This document shows positions 52,888 to 61,215 of a DNA stretch of 64,000 bases, piece by piece. Origin of the DNA: Leptospiraceae bacterium (lineage in GTDB: Bacteria; Spirochaetota; Leptospiria; Turneriellales; Turneriellaceae); contig JANWWS010000033.1 in assembly GCA_025055765.1 (NCBI GenBank), positions 1-64,000 on the forward strand, read 5' to 3'. A program made the position numbers and the translations under genes. Under the pieces are notes generated by a model that saw only the letters and a program-made list of their open reading frames with translations, searched no databases and was not told the DNA's origin. How positions within the stretch are numbered: position 1 is the first letter of the stretch; the number at the start of each line of letters is the position of its first letter.

Positions 52888-53895
52888 ATGCCAGATCTAA
52901 GCACAACCTGGTTGGGTTTTCCTTTAAAAAATCCACTAGTCATCGGGGCAAGTCCTGTGGGTAAAAGCATCCGCTCTTGCTTAGAAGCAGAGGAAAAGGG
53001 GGCAGCTGCTATTGTGCTTCATTCTCTTTTTGAAGAGCAACTTGTTCACGAGCAGATGGGAGCCCATTATTACATAGACACTTTGACGGACATGGATGCC
53101 GAAACAAGAAGTGTTTTTCCTCAAAGCGCTATCTTTCCTCTAGATGGGGCTGCATACTTGCGCCATATTGAAAAACTAAAACAAAAATTAACCATACCAT
53201 TAATTGCTTCTTTAAATGGCACCACTCCCGGAGGTTGGTTAAGCTATGCCAAAAGCATGGCAAGCGCTGGCTGTGATGCTTTGGAGTTGAATCTCTATGA
53301 GGTGGCTACTGATGAACAAAAAAGTTCACAATACCTTGAGGACCAGCAACTGGAAATTGTCTCCTCAGTTATATCTGCGGTCTCTATACCTGTAAATGTA
53401 AAGCTAAGTCCTTTCTATACCTCCCTACCCTATTTTGTTCGCCGTCTCTACGAATGCGGTGTGCAAGGAGTCTCGGTCTTTAATCGCTACTACCAGAGTG
53501 ATATCAACCCGTTAACCCTAGAAGTAGACCGCCATCTCCACCTCTCTTCTTCAGCCGAATTACCCTTGCGCCTGCACGCTTTGGCTATCTTATCGTCGAA
53601 AATGGGTTTGTTCTATGCCTGTACAGGTGGGATCCACAGCGGTTATGATATGGCCAAGGCTATCTTAGCGGGAGCGCATGTAACTCAGGTTGTTTCAGCC
53701 GTATTGGCAAAAGGTTTCTCTGTAATTGAAAAATTCCTGCAAGAGCTAAAGGAATATATGCTCCAGATGGGTTATGAATCGATTCATGAAATGCGGGGAG
53801 TCATGAATTTATCATCTGTCGCAGACCCACACAGCTACGAGAGGTTGAACTATGCCCAAATGCTAGCAGCTTGGAAACTGCCTTTAAGCCCTTAA
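52888..53895 (+). CDS. dihydroorotate dehydrogenase-like protein (PFOR-associated)
   Basis: 335 aa, TIM barrel of the PyrD/PreA type: 'WLGFPLKNPLVIGASPVGKS', 'IPLIASLNGTTPGGWLSYAKSM', 'GCDALELNLYE', 'VNVKLSPFYTSLPYFVRRLYECG' and 'FYACTGGIHSGYDMAKAILAGA'. FMN-binding residues look intact. AGGAGG precedes the ATG at 52888; a GTG at 52885 is in frame but less well placed. This clade of DHOD-like proteins commonly sits next to PFOR genes, as here (9 bases after the stop). Its reaction is not established and it is probably not the pyrimidine enzyme. Confidence 0.85.
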   Translation: MPDLSTTWLGFPLKNPLVIGASPVGKSIRSCLEAEEKGAAAIVLHSLFEEQLVHEQMGAHYYIDTLTDMDAETRSVFPQSAIFPLDGAAYLRHIEKLKQKLTIPLIASLNGTTPGGWLSYAKSMASAGCDALELNLYEVATDEQKSSQYLEDQQLEIVSSVISAVSIPVNVKLSPFYTSLPYFVRRLYECGVQGVSVFNRYYQSDINPLTLEVDRHLHLSSSAELPLRLHALAILSSKMGLFYACTGGIHSGYDMAKAILAGAHVTQVVSAVLAKGFSVIEKFLQELKEYMLQMGYESIHEMRGVMNLSSVADPHSYERLNYAQMLAAWKLPLSP

Positions 53896-53918
53896 ACTTT
53901 TTGTTAAAGCAAAAAGTT
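53895..53918 (+). terminator. possible terminator hairpin
   Basis: AACTTTTTG (53895-53903) and CAAAAAGTT (53910-53918) form a 9-bp stem with a 6-base loop, starting at the last base of the stop codon. The stem is AT-rich and followed by a broken T-rich run (CTCTTCATTTCTT), so it would be weak. Confidence 0.4.
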
Positions 53919-54167
53919 CTCTTCATTTCTTCAAATAAGAGACGTTCTTTAGCAGAGTCAGGAACTTATCGCTTGCCCGTGGCTCTTTTGCCATAAGGAT
54001 TTGTGACTATGACCATGGACTTGCAGATGCTTTCCGCTGGACACAGCCGCCACTTGGGACGTTTTAAAAGCTTGATTATTTTTTCTAAAAAATCCTTAGG
54101 GACCTTAGTTCAACCTCCCTTGGGTAACATAAGTTTCCCGACTCCATAGGCATCACCTAAATCTGCC
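53919..54167 (-). other. gene-poor stretch with a possible gene relic
   Basis: No intact gene. On the minus strand one frame stays open from 54199 to a TAA at 53966-53968, interrupted only by a TGA at 54110-54112. It reads like protein, for example 'YLVKADLGDAYGVGKL' and, after the TGA, 'DFLEKIIKLLKRPKWRL' and 'SMVIVTNPYGKRATGKR'. The only ATG lies 6 codons before the TGA. It looks like the remains of a small gene of unknown family. The right end overlaps the rplU promoter. Confidence 0.4.
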
Positions 54168-54196
54168 TTGACAAGATAGGTCTCTTTTTCTAAAAA
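54168..54196 (+). promoter_or_regulatory. leaderless promoter of the rplU operon
   Basis: TTGACA (54168-54173, consensus), exactly 17 bases, TAAAAA (54191-54196), then GGGCT and the ATG at 54202. The predicted start of transcription is at or within a base or two of the start codon. Confidence 0.63.
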
Positions 54197-54201
54197 GGGC
54201 T

Positions 54202-54510
54202 ATGCTTGCAATTATTGAGCTGGGCGGCAGGCAATACAAAGTGCGCAAAGACGACAAATTCTATACGGAACTTACTGGTAAAGCAGTGGGGGAGGAGTTT
54301 GAAATCCCCAAGGTATTGCTTGTTCGAACAGAAAAAGAAGTACAGGTAGGTACCCCTTATTTGCCAGTTAAGGTTAGGGCTAAGGTACTGGCTGAAGTTA
54401 AGGGTCCAAAAATCCGTGGCTTTCGCTATCGAGCCAAAACCAATTATCATCGGCGCTGGGGTCATCGTCAGCGTTATCACTACCTCCAGATAACTTCCAT
54501 TGCTGTGTAA
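54202..54510 (+). CDS. rplU: 50S ribosomal protein L21
   Basis: 102 aa, full length. Family pattern: 'AIIELGGRQYKVRKDDKFYTELT', 'VLLVRTEKEVQVGTPYLP', and the C-terminal 'KIRGFRYRAKTNYHRRWGHRQRYHYLQITSI'. In most bacteria rplU is followed by rpmA (L27) and obg. Here it is followed, 24 bases on, by a penicillin-binding protein gene, and rpmA is not in the window. Confidence 0.95.
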   Translation: MLAIIELGGRQYKVRKDDKFYTELTGKAVGEEFEIPKVLLVRTEKEVQVGTPYLPVKVRAKVLAEVKGPKIRGFRYRAKTNYHRRWGHRQRYHYLQITSIAV

Positions 54511-54533
54511 TTAATCTGGTTTTCAAAAGCAAA

Positions 54534-56783
54534 ATGGTTTCCAAAGGCGGAGTTACCTTCCGTGTAGCTTTCGCCATATTCTTGCTGGCTTGTGGGCTTA
54601 TTGTTGTCTATCTTGCAGGGATTGTTTGGTTTACCTTTCAGGCATGGGAAAGAGAGCATGAGGAGATCCTTAACAAACTTGTACAATATAAGAAGGAACT
54701 TGATAACTTGCGCCGACCTATCGGCGAAGAGGAGCGTTCTGCAGGTGCGGAAATTGGGGTTGTGGCTCTACCTTCCCAAATCTATGACCGAAATGGCATT
54801 GTTATTGGGGAATTCTACTCAGAAAGAAGAAGTCTCATTCCCCTCGAAAAAATCCCCAAGCACCTTATTGATGCTCTTATCGCCAGCGAAGACCGCACCT
54901 TTTTTGAACATGAAGGATTCAACCCCTGGGCCATCGTTCGAGCATTTGTGGTAAATTTATTGAGGCTACGCATTACTCAAGGAGGCTCAACGATAACCCA
55001 ACAATTAGCTAAGGTTCTTTTTACAACACAAGAAAAAACTCTGCAGCGCAAAGTATATGAATTTTTCTCCGCCATGGAAATTGAAAAGCGATTTACCAAA
55101 AAAGAAATTTTAGAAATGTACATTAACCTCATCTACATGGGGCATGGTAATTACGGATTTGAGTCGGCAGCTCAATATTTTTTCAATAAAAGTGCACAAG
55201 ATCTTACGGTGGGAGAATCTGCCCTGCTTGTGGGGCTTTTGCCCAATCCTAAGGCCTATTCTCCTATTAATAATTTGGAGCGCTCTTTAGAGAGGGCAGA
55301 ACGTGTTTTAGATGCCATGGTTGAAATGCATTTTCTCGAGGAAAATAAGAAAAAGCAACTCTGGGAGGCTTTTTTAAAGACATGGGGGGTGCGACAGGAA
55401 GGGGAAAGTCTTGTATCCCAAATTGGTGATTTTCCCGACAAGGCCTACCGCATCAATCTCGCACCTTTTTTTTTAGATCATATTCGGCAAAAGTTATTGC
55501 AAATAGTAAACCCAGAGGCTCTTACTGCCGGGGGACTACGTATTTACACAACTTTAGATTACGAAAGACAGGCCTTTGCTGTCTCCGCTCTCCAGGAAGC
55601 CTTGGCAAGGCAAGCCAAATATTACGAGGAAAGGGCTAGGGCAGAGCGAAAACGAAAAAAGGAAAGTCAGGCTCAAGAATGGGAGGAGCTAAAATCAGAG
55701 CTCAATGCTGCCTTTGTTAGCCTTGAGCCAAAGACAGGTTTCATTTTGGCGATGGTGGGAGGGCGCGAGTACAGCGCGAAAAACATGTTCAACCGGGTGG
55801 TTAAAGCGAAAAGACAAATTGGTTCTCTCATTAAGCCGTTTATTTATTACCTGGGTATTAGCCAAAAAATGCTTACCCCTGCGACCGTAATGGAAGATAC
55901 CTTAGTAAAGGTTGGACCATATACCTATGAGAACTACGATCACAAGTATGTAGGGAAGATCACTTTAAGACAAGCATTAAAACAAAGTAAGAATACTACG
56001 GCCATCCGTGCTTTGCAGATGGTTGGTATTGAAGAGTTGCAGCGCTTGGTGGCGGAAACTCTAGATATATCAGAAAAAGAAGCCAAAAAGAGAATCCCAA
56101 CCGAATTAGGAGTGGCGCTAGGCACCTCCCTTTTTACCCCCTTGGAGGTCGCCATGATGTATGGAGCCCTCGTAAATCAAGGAAAAAGGGTGTTCCCAAG
56201 AGACCTTTTGCGTGTGGAAGATCGCCAGGGTAAGGTTATCTGGCAAGAGGAGGATTTACCTCCTGAAGTGCAGGTGCTCGACCCAGTAGCGGCTTTTATT
56301 ACTTTGACCATGATGCAAGGTATTTTTGAAAGTGATGCTACGGCTGGTTGGGTTGCAGAGTACATAAAAAAAGACCCCTCCTTTTTACCCTTTGAGGTAG
56401 CTGGCAAAACAGGAACCACCTCCGATTATGTGGATGCATGGTTTGCGGGCATGACCTCAGATGAAGTGGTGGTAATCTGGATGGGCAACGACAACAATCG
56501 CTCTCTTGGACCTGGGCGCTCTGGAAGTGGGTTATGTGCGCCCGCTTTTGTATCCTACATCCGGCAAGCTCGGGCGAAGGAAAGCCCCCCACCTTTTTCT
56601 GCCAACTGGCCGCTAGAAGATGTGGTTTACGAAAGCTTTTGTGCATCTTCAGGTGGGGTACCGAGGCCGGAACGCCTCTGTCCTGATCTTGTGAAAGATC
56701 AGGTCTTTTTCGCAGGTACAGAGCCAAAAACCTTTGACCCACGGCCAGAAAAAGAGCAAGAGACTATCTTACCAATCCCATGA
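54534..56783 (+). CDS. class A penicillin-binding protein (PBP1A type)
   Basis: 749 aa bifunctional peptidoglycan synthase. One N-terminal membrane helix (~12-35). The GT51 transglycosylase domain has 'ALIASEDRTFFEHEGFNPWAIVRA' (catalytic Glu) and 'GGSTITQQLAKVLF'. The transpeptidase domain has the SxxK serine in RQIGSLIKPF, SxN in QSKNTTAI and KTGTTSDY. A charged helix (YEERARAERKRKKESQAQEWEEL) interrupts the start of the transpeptidase domain. It acts in the periplasm on lipid II. No ribosome binding site is evident. It overlaps the next gene by ATGA. Confidence 0.95.
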   Translation: MVSKGGVTFRVAFAIFLLACGLIVVYLAGIVWFTFQAWEREHEEILNKLVQYKKELDNLRRPIGEEERSAGAEIGVVALPSQIYDRNGIVIGEFYSERRSLIPLEKIPKHLIDALIASEDRTFFEHEGFNPWAIVRAFVVNLLRLRITQGGSTITQQLAKVLFTTQEKTLQRKVYEFFSAMEIEKRFTKKEILEMYINLIYMGHGNYGFESAAQYFFNKSAQDLTVGESALLVGLLPNPKAYSPINNLERSLERAERVLDAMVEMHFLEENKKKQLWEAFLKTWGVRQEGESLVSQIGDFPDKAYRINLAPFFLDHIRQKLLQIVNPEALTAGGLRIYTTLDYERQAFAVSALQEALARQAKYYEERARAERKRKKESQAQEWEELKSELNAAFVSLEPKTGFILAMVGGREYSAKNMFNRVVKAKRQIGSLIKPFIYYLGISQKMLTPATVMEDTLVKVGPYTYENYDHKYVGKITLRQALKQSKNTTAIRALQMVGIEELQRLVAETLDISEKEAKKRIPTELGVALGTSLFTPLEVAMMYGALVNQGKRVFPRDLLRVEDRQGKVIWQEEDLPPEVQVLDPVAAFITLTMMQGIFESDATAGWVAEYIKKDPSFLPFEVAGKTGTTSDYVDAWFAGMTSDEVVVIWMGNDNNRSLGPGRSGSGLCAPAFVSYIRQARAKESPPPFSANWPLEDVVYESFCASSGGVPRPERLCPDLVKDQVFFAGTEPKTFDPRPEKEQETILPIP

Positions 56784-57901
56784 AGAAGAGTTACCTCATC
56801 TTTCTTGTTATAACAACCGTTATATTGTTGGGCTATCTTTGGCTTGGCGAAAAAAAGTATGAAAGTGGTGAGCTGCGACCTGTTTTTGGCTCAAAAAAGA
56901 AACCCATAGTACGTATCCAATATGAACTTTTGGAGGAGCGCAGAGGAAAGCTTGAACCAATAACTAGCTACCTCCTTGTCCGACATCTCCCGCAGGGATC
57001 TAGAAAAGAGTACTATGAGGCCCAGCTTACAGAGGCTATGGAAAAAGACCCATCGGTAGTACGTACTTTTTCTTTCTTGCTTTTGCCCATGACAAGTGTC
57101 TATTTTTCCGATATGGAAAACCTCTCCTCATTTGAGGAGAGTGGAGATGAACCTAATCTCCATAAAAGTCTCGGGTTTTCTCCCTGTCGTGAAAGAGTTA
57201 CATTTTGGCACAAAGACAGCGACCTAGGGGAAAGTTTTTGTTTAGGGGAAAAAACCTACAATGAAGCCCGTCGTTATGTGCTTTGGGAGGGAAAGAAAAT
57301 CCTTTTGACCTACCAGCATATTTGGCAGCGATACCGCAACAGCGTGTATTCTCTGGCAGAGATGCTGTTTATACCAAACCATTGGCTTTACAACAACCTA
57401 GAATTGTCTTTAAGCTCCGCGAAAATCAAGGCTAGGTATCCCAAACTTTGGCAATACACTCAAGGAAAGTTGCTCTTGGTACCTAAAAAAGTTAAAAGCC
57501 AGGGTCAGGAACAAATTGTCTGGCATTTTTCCCCAGAGGGTATACTAAGTGAGTCGTTTGCCACAAGAATTCAGGCCACCGCCTCAAGCCTTCGCTATCG
57601 GGTTTTATTGCGTATCCCAGAAAAGTTGCCAAAGCTTGAGCCATACCTCAGTTTTCGACTTTATCAAAAAGATATCGCCGAGAGAGAGCGTGAAGTGGCC
57701 CAGTTGACATTTTACCAGGATTTACCGCAAAACGCTAGGTTTCAAAGTCTATCTGGAGAGAAATTTAAGACAGTGGCCGGGGATATCTTGGTCATATCGC
57801 CTATTACGGCAGGAATTTTGGGTAAAGAGGAGGCAGAACGTCTCTTTTCCATTTTTAAGGAGATGGAAGAGGCTTTAACTCCCCAGGGACAGAAGAAATA
57901 A
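56780..57901 (+). CDS. membrane-anchored protein, unknown
   Basis: 373 aa, not firmly recognised. A single N-terminal membrane helix (YLIFLVITTVILLGYLWLG) is followed by an extracytoplasmic domain of mixed alpha/beta character, with 'FCLGEKTYNEARRYVLWEGKKILLTYQHIWQRY' in the middle. The layout (TM anchor, then beta strands carrying 'GEK..y...RYV') recalls DUF4340 proteins, but this is a loose resemblance. Coupling to the PBP gene (ATGA) suggests a job in the cell envelope. Confidence 0.6.
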   Translation: MKKSYLIFLVITTVILLGYLWLGEKKYESGELRPVFGSKKKPIVRIQYELLEERRGKLEPITSYLLVRHLPQGSRKEYYEAQLTEAMEKDPSVVRTFSFLLLPMTSVYFSDMENLSSFEESGDEPNLHKSLGFSPCRERVTFWHKDSDLGESFCLGEKTYNEARRYVLWEGKKILLTYQHIWQRYRNSVYSLAEMLFIPNHWLYNNLELSLSSAKIKARYPKLWQYTQGKLLLVPKKVKSQGQEQIVWHFSPEGILSESFATRIQATASSLRYRVLLRIPEKLPKLEPYLSFRLYQKDIAEREREVAQLTFYQDLPQNARFQSLSGEKFKTVAGDILVISPITAGILGKEEAERLFSIFKEMEEALTPQGQKK

Positions 57902-57918
57902 AGTCTTTTTTTCTAAAA

Positions 57919-59808
57919 ATGATGTACAAAGCAATAATAGTGGGGATGTTACTCCTCTCCTTCAAGAGTTGGGCCACTGAGCTAAAGATCTGGGTTTTGG
58001 ACCAAGAGATAGAAAGCCTCGAGAAGCTAGACGGGCTTATCCCGTACGACGTGGTGCCCGGCAGCTTTGAGCGAGCAGTAGGAAAACAAAAATTTGTCTA
58101 TGTACGGTACTCGATCCCCAAGCAGATCGTAAGTCACGGGGTTCTTTTTTCTTTCAACCAACCCTGCCGCTTTTTTACCCAGCAGCGTTTTCTTGGTGGT
58201 CCTAGTCACTGGGATCAAAGAAAAAACGAGCCTCGTCTTGAGTCTTCAGCTGTACGTTTTTTACCAGAAGAGGCCGGGCAATTTCTCTACATCGTTTGTA
58301 AGACTGAATTTCGCATCTTAAGATTCTTTGCTTTTGAGGCGGGAGACCTAGAGAACCTACTTTTAGATAAATACCGCCAGGCCATCCTGCTTCTTTTAAT
58401 TCATGGCCTTTATTTTATCTTTGGGGTTTATCTCATTATCTTGGCTTTTTTTCCTACCCAAAATCGCCTATTTTTTGTCTATGCCGGCCTAAGTATGATT
58501 TTTTTAGCTCTATTCCTATATCTTAGAAGAAACGTTATGCTCTATTATATCTTTCCCTATCCTTATTTGTGGGGCTACCTTTTCTATGTGGTTATGTTTT
58601 TAGCGGTTATTTCTATTGTGGGCCTTATTGGCCTTTTGTGCCAACACATACCCCGCAAGGTCTTTTTTTACCAACAAGGCTTTTTCTTCTTGTATCTTTT
58701 GGTGTTGCTTGCTCTTTCCTTTTCTCATTTAGTTCACCCGGAAAATATCATTCACTACTTTTACTACACCTTCATAGTCTCAATTGTGGTATCGATAGTA
58801 GGCCTCACATACGAGATGAAAAAAAAACCCGTTCCCGAACTCTTGGTTCTTATGGTAGCTCTGGGCATTCTAGCTATAGTCGCCCTTGTCGATATTATAT
58901 TATACTTAACGACTATAGATACAAGTCTTGCCCGCCTGCGATGGGCCATTAATCTTTTGGGATTAGCAATTGCCATCCTTATATCTGTCTGGTATATCCG
59001 AAATTTAAGATTAAGCCAGCGTAATTTGCGCCTACTTGAAAAAGAGGTAGCCAATCGGACCCGTCGTTTACAAGAATCTCTGCAAGTCATAGAAAAAGGT
59101 CTTGAGGTTGCCCGAGAAATACAGCATAAACTCCTGCCTCCGGAAGCGATACGAGAAAAATTTCCTGGTGACCTTAGTTTTTGGTACGAACCTCGTTTGT
59201 CTGTAGGCGGGGATATCTTTCAACTACACGAGCATAACTCTATCTGGCGCATTTTTTTAGCAGATACCACAGGTCATGATATCTCCTCTTCGCTTATTAC
59301 CATGCTTCTTATCGTGGAATATGAAAATCTACAGCGAGATTACATTTCCCCAGGGAGGGTTTTACAGGAACTCAACAGAATTTTTATTCAAAAATATGCA
59401 AGGCTTCGTTCTTATTTTACATGTTTAGTGCTCGATATCGACTTCGCGCACAAGAAACTCACTTATGCCATGGGGGGCCATCCCGAACAGCTCATGGTGA
59501 AAAAGCTAGAAAATAAACTTTTTTTAAACACAGGGCCTATCTTAGGTTTTCGGCTGCAGGCCACTTGGTCGGAAAGTAGCTATCACTTTTCTCCAGGCGA
59601 TGTCCTATGCTTGTTTTCCGACGGGCTAATTGAAGAAACCGAGAAAGGCAAAATCCCCCTAGATATAGCAGACTTGGAGAAAATCCTACGAGAGAACCTA
59701 GCTGAAAAAGCCCAACTCATGGTGGAGCGCATCCGCAATGCCTTTTTACAAAAATTAGGGAAACAATCCAAAAGTGATGATATAACCCTGCTTGTCATCA
59801 AGTTTTAG
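57919..59808 (+). CDS. 7TMR-DISM receptor fused to SpoIIE phosphatase
   Basis: 629 aa. Signal peptide (IIVGMLLLSFKSWA), a periplasmic beta domain ~23-150, seven membrane helices ~155-365 (7TMR-DISM type), a coiled coil ~368-400 ('NLRLLEKEVANRTRRLQESL'), and a C-terminal SpoIIE/PP2C phosphatase ~400-629: 'AREIQHKLLPPEA', 'SVGGDIFQLHE', 'IFLADTTGHDISSSLITMLL', 'YAMGGHPEQL', 'VLCLFSDGLIEETE' and 'SDDITLLVI'. The metal-binding Asp positions are intact. It is likely a receptor that dephosphorylates an anti-anti-sigma factor in response to an envelope signal. A second ATG follows the first directly. Confidence 0.9.
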   Translation: MMYKAIIVGMLLLSFKSWATELKIWVLDQEIESLEKLDGLIPYDVVPGSFERAVGKQKFVYVRYSIPKQIVSHGVLFSFNQPCRFFTQQRFLGGPSHWDQRKNEPRLESSAVRFLPEEAGQFLYIVCKTEFRILRFFAFEAGDLENLLLDKYRQAILLLLIHGLYFIFGVYLIILAFFPTQNRLFFVYAGLSMIFLALFLYLRRNVMLYYIFPYPYLWGYLFYVVMFLAVISIVGLIGLLCQHIPRKVFFYQQGFFFLYLLVLLALSFSHLVHPENIIHYFYYTFIVSIVVSIVGLTYEMKKKPVPELLVLMVALGILAIVALVDIILYLTTIDTSLARLRWAINLLGLAIAILISVWYIRNLRLSQRNLRLLEKEVANRTRRLQESLQVIEKGLEVAREIQHKLLPPEAIREKFPGDLSFWYEPRLSVGGDIFQLHEHNSIWRIFLADTTGHDISSSLITMLLIVEYENLQRDYISPGRVLQELNRIFIQKYARLRSYFTCLVLDIDFAHKKLTYAMGGHPEQLMVKKLENKLFLNTGPILGFRLQATWSESSYHFSPGDVLCLFSDGLIEETEKGKIPLDIADLEKILRENLAEKAQLMVERIRNAFLQKLGKQSKSDDITLLVIKF

Positions 59809-59856
59809 AAAACAAAAAAAGTTTTGCTGTTTGCTTGGGGAACTCTAGCTGTCCCT

Positions 59857-60459
59857 ATGACATCTTATTTAGAGGTGGTGCATCCGGCCTATTATGGATT
59901 TTTTATTGGCTTCAGTGCCTTTATTGAAAATATCTTTCCACCTTACCCTGGTGATACCGTAATTGTATTTGCGGGATATCTTTTGGCAAAAAGGCTTATT
60001 GGCTTAAGCGAACTCGTTATTTCGGTATATGCAGGCAATCTTGCAGGAGCATCCATAATGTATTATTTTGGTGAACATGTATTAGATTGGATACAGAAAA
60101 TTAGCCGAGGTCGTCTTCTTGCTGATTTTGATAAAAGCAAAATTGACACAACAAAAAAGTGGTTTGACCGGTATGGCATTTGGACAGTAATTTTTTCGCG
60201 TTTTTCGGCAGGCATCCGCTTTTTTGTGGCCATTGCGGCTGGTCTTGTGCGCATGCCTTTTTTCCTTTTTTTACTTTGCTTTGCCCTAGCAACCACATTG
60301 TGGAATGCTTTGCTTATCTATGGAGGATACGCGCTAGGGGAAAATTGGGAAAAAATGCTTGAGATCCTACGCATCTACAATATAGTCGTAATAGGCCTGC
60401 TTGCCTCCATAATAGTGGTGGTATTATTATGGAGGCACAGGGTTAAAAGAGTCAAGTAA
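59857..60459 (+). CDS. DedA-family membrane protein
   Basis: 200 aa from the ATG at 59857. DedA/VTT-fold motifs: 'YGFFIGFSAFIENIFPPYPGDTVIVFAGYLLA' (acidic residue and PxPG re-entrant loop), 'GNLAGASIMYYFGEHV', 'FDRYGIWTVIFSRFSAGIRFFVAIAAGLVRMPF' (the G-x-x-x-F/Y-x-R-F-x-P/A-x-x-R signature) and 'LWNALLIYGGYALG'. These are membrane proteins linked to lipid-carrier (undecaprenyl phosphate) flipping and membrane homeostasis. The frame opens at a TTG at 59824, but neither start has a clear ribosome binding site. Confidence 0.9.
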   Translation: MTSYLEVVHPAYYGFFIGFSAFIENIFPPYPGDTVIVFAGYLLAKRLIGLSELVISVYAGNLAGASIMYYFGEHVLDWIQKISRGRLLADFDKSKIDTTKKWFDRYGIWTVIFSRFSAGIRFFVAIAAGLVRMPFFLFLLCFALATTLWNALLIYGGYALGENWEKMLEILRIYNIVVIGLLASIIVVVLLWRHRVKRVK

Positions 60460-60509
60460 GAAAAGAAGCTAGCCGATATTTAAAAAAAATGTCTCTTTAA
60501 AGGGTACGT

Positions 60510-60932
60510 ATGAGGCCAGGAGTTAATCCATATCTTGAATACCAGGCAAATCAAGTAAGCACAGCCGATCCCAGGCAGCTAATAGTAATGTTATACGAAG
60601 GAGCTATTCGTTTTCTGGAAGCTTCGGCGGAAAACATGAAAAGTTTCCGTACCTATGACAAGGCGAATAACAATATGCTGAGGGCTCAGGATATTATTAC
60701 AGAACTTATGGTCTCTCTAGATATGGAAAGGGGAGGTGAAATTGCAAAAAATCTCCTAAGTCTCTATATTTTTATGAAAAAGCAGCTTCTTGAGGCAAAC
60801 ATGAAAAAATCACCCGAAATGGTACATCAGGTCATAAAGCTTTTACGCGAACTTAAATCTGCTTGGGAGCAAATAGATACAGCTAAGACCCAGATGGAAA
60901 CAAAGCCCACAAGTATTGCCATTGAGGGATAA
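60510..60932 (+). CDS. fliS: flagellar export chaperone FliS
   Basis: 140 aa. Binds unpolymerised flagellin. Pattern: 'NPYLEYQANQVSTADPRQLIVMLYEGAIRFLEAS', then 'KANNNMLRAQDIITELMVSLDMERGGEIAKNLLSLYIFMKKQLLEANMKK' and 'VIKLLRELKSAWEQI', the canonical helical FliS. AAGGGT precedes the ATG. It overlaps the next small gene. No fliD or flagellin gene is in the window. Confidence 0.95.
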   Translation: MRPGVNPYLEYQANQVSTADPRQLIVMLYEGAIRFLEASAENMKSFRTYDKANNNMLRAQDIITELMVSLDMERGGEIAKNLLSLYIFMKKQLLEANMKKSPEMVHQVIKLLRELKSAWEQIDTAKTQMETKPTSIAIEG

Positions 60933-61215
60933 AACGCCGCACAAGCTTCTTATTAGGGCGTGTCTTTTCAAAATTCGTCAAATTAAACTTCTGCTTAAAA
61001 AAGAAGATCCGCAAAAAGTATACCATAGTCTTTGTCGGGAAGAAAAATTGCTGCATATGATCCCCGAAGTGGTAGAGTTAGAAAAAGAGCTTCTCTTTCT
61101 CTACCAATTGTACACAAGACTTGAAAAAAGGCTAATGGAGCTTTTGGAAAAAGAAAAGCAGGAAATCGCCCAAGAGCTGCGCCAAATAGAACTACAGCGC
61201 TTTCTTAAGCTCTAA
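60916..61215 (+). CDS. small helical protein after fliS, possibly FliT-like
   Basis: 99 aa, two to three long charged helices ('LLIRACLFKIRQIKLLLKKEDPQKVYHSLCREE', 'VVELEKELLFLYQLYTRLEKRLMELLEKEKQEIAQEL'). Helical hairpin, size and position directly after fliS fit a FliT/FlgN-type flagellar chaperone, but sequence similarity cannot be judged by eye. The start is uncertain: TTG at 60916 or 60922, both overlapping fliS. The 3' end overlaps mtaB by 24 bases on the other strand. Confidence 0.62.
   Translation: MPLRDKTPHKLLIRACLFKIRQIKLLLKKEDPQKVYHSLCREEKLLHMIPEVVELEKELLFLYQLYTRLEKRLMELLEKEKQEIAQELRQIELQRFLKL

Noticed and set aside
54110-54112. Selenocysteine-encoding TGA
   Set aside because: No convincing start codon upstream, no recognised SECIS element, and no selA/selB/selC in the window; kept only as a relic observation.
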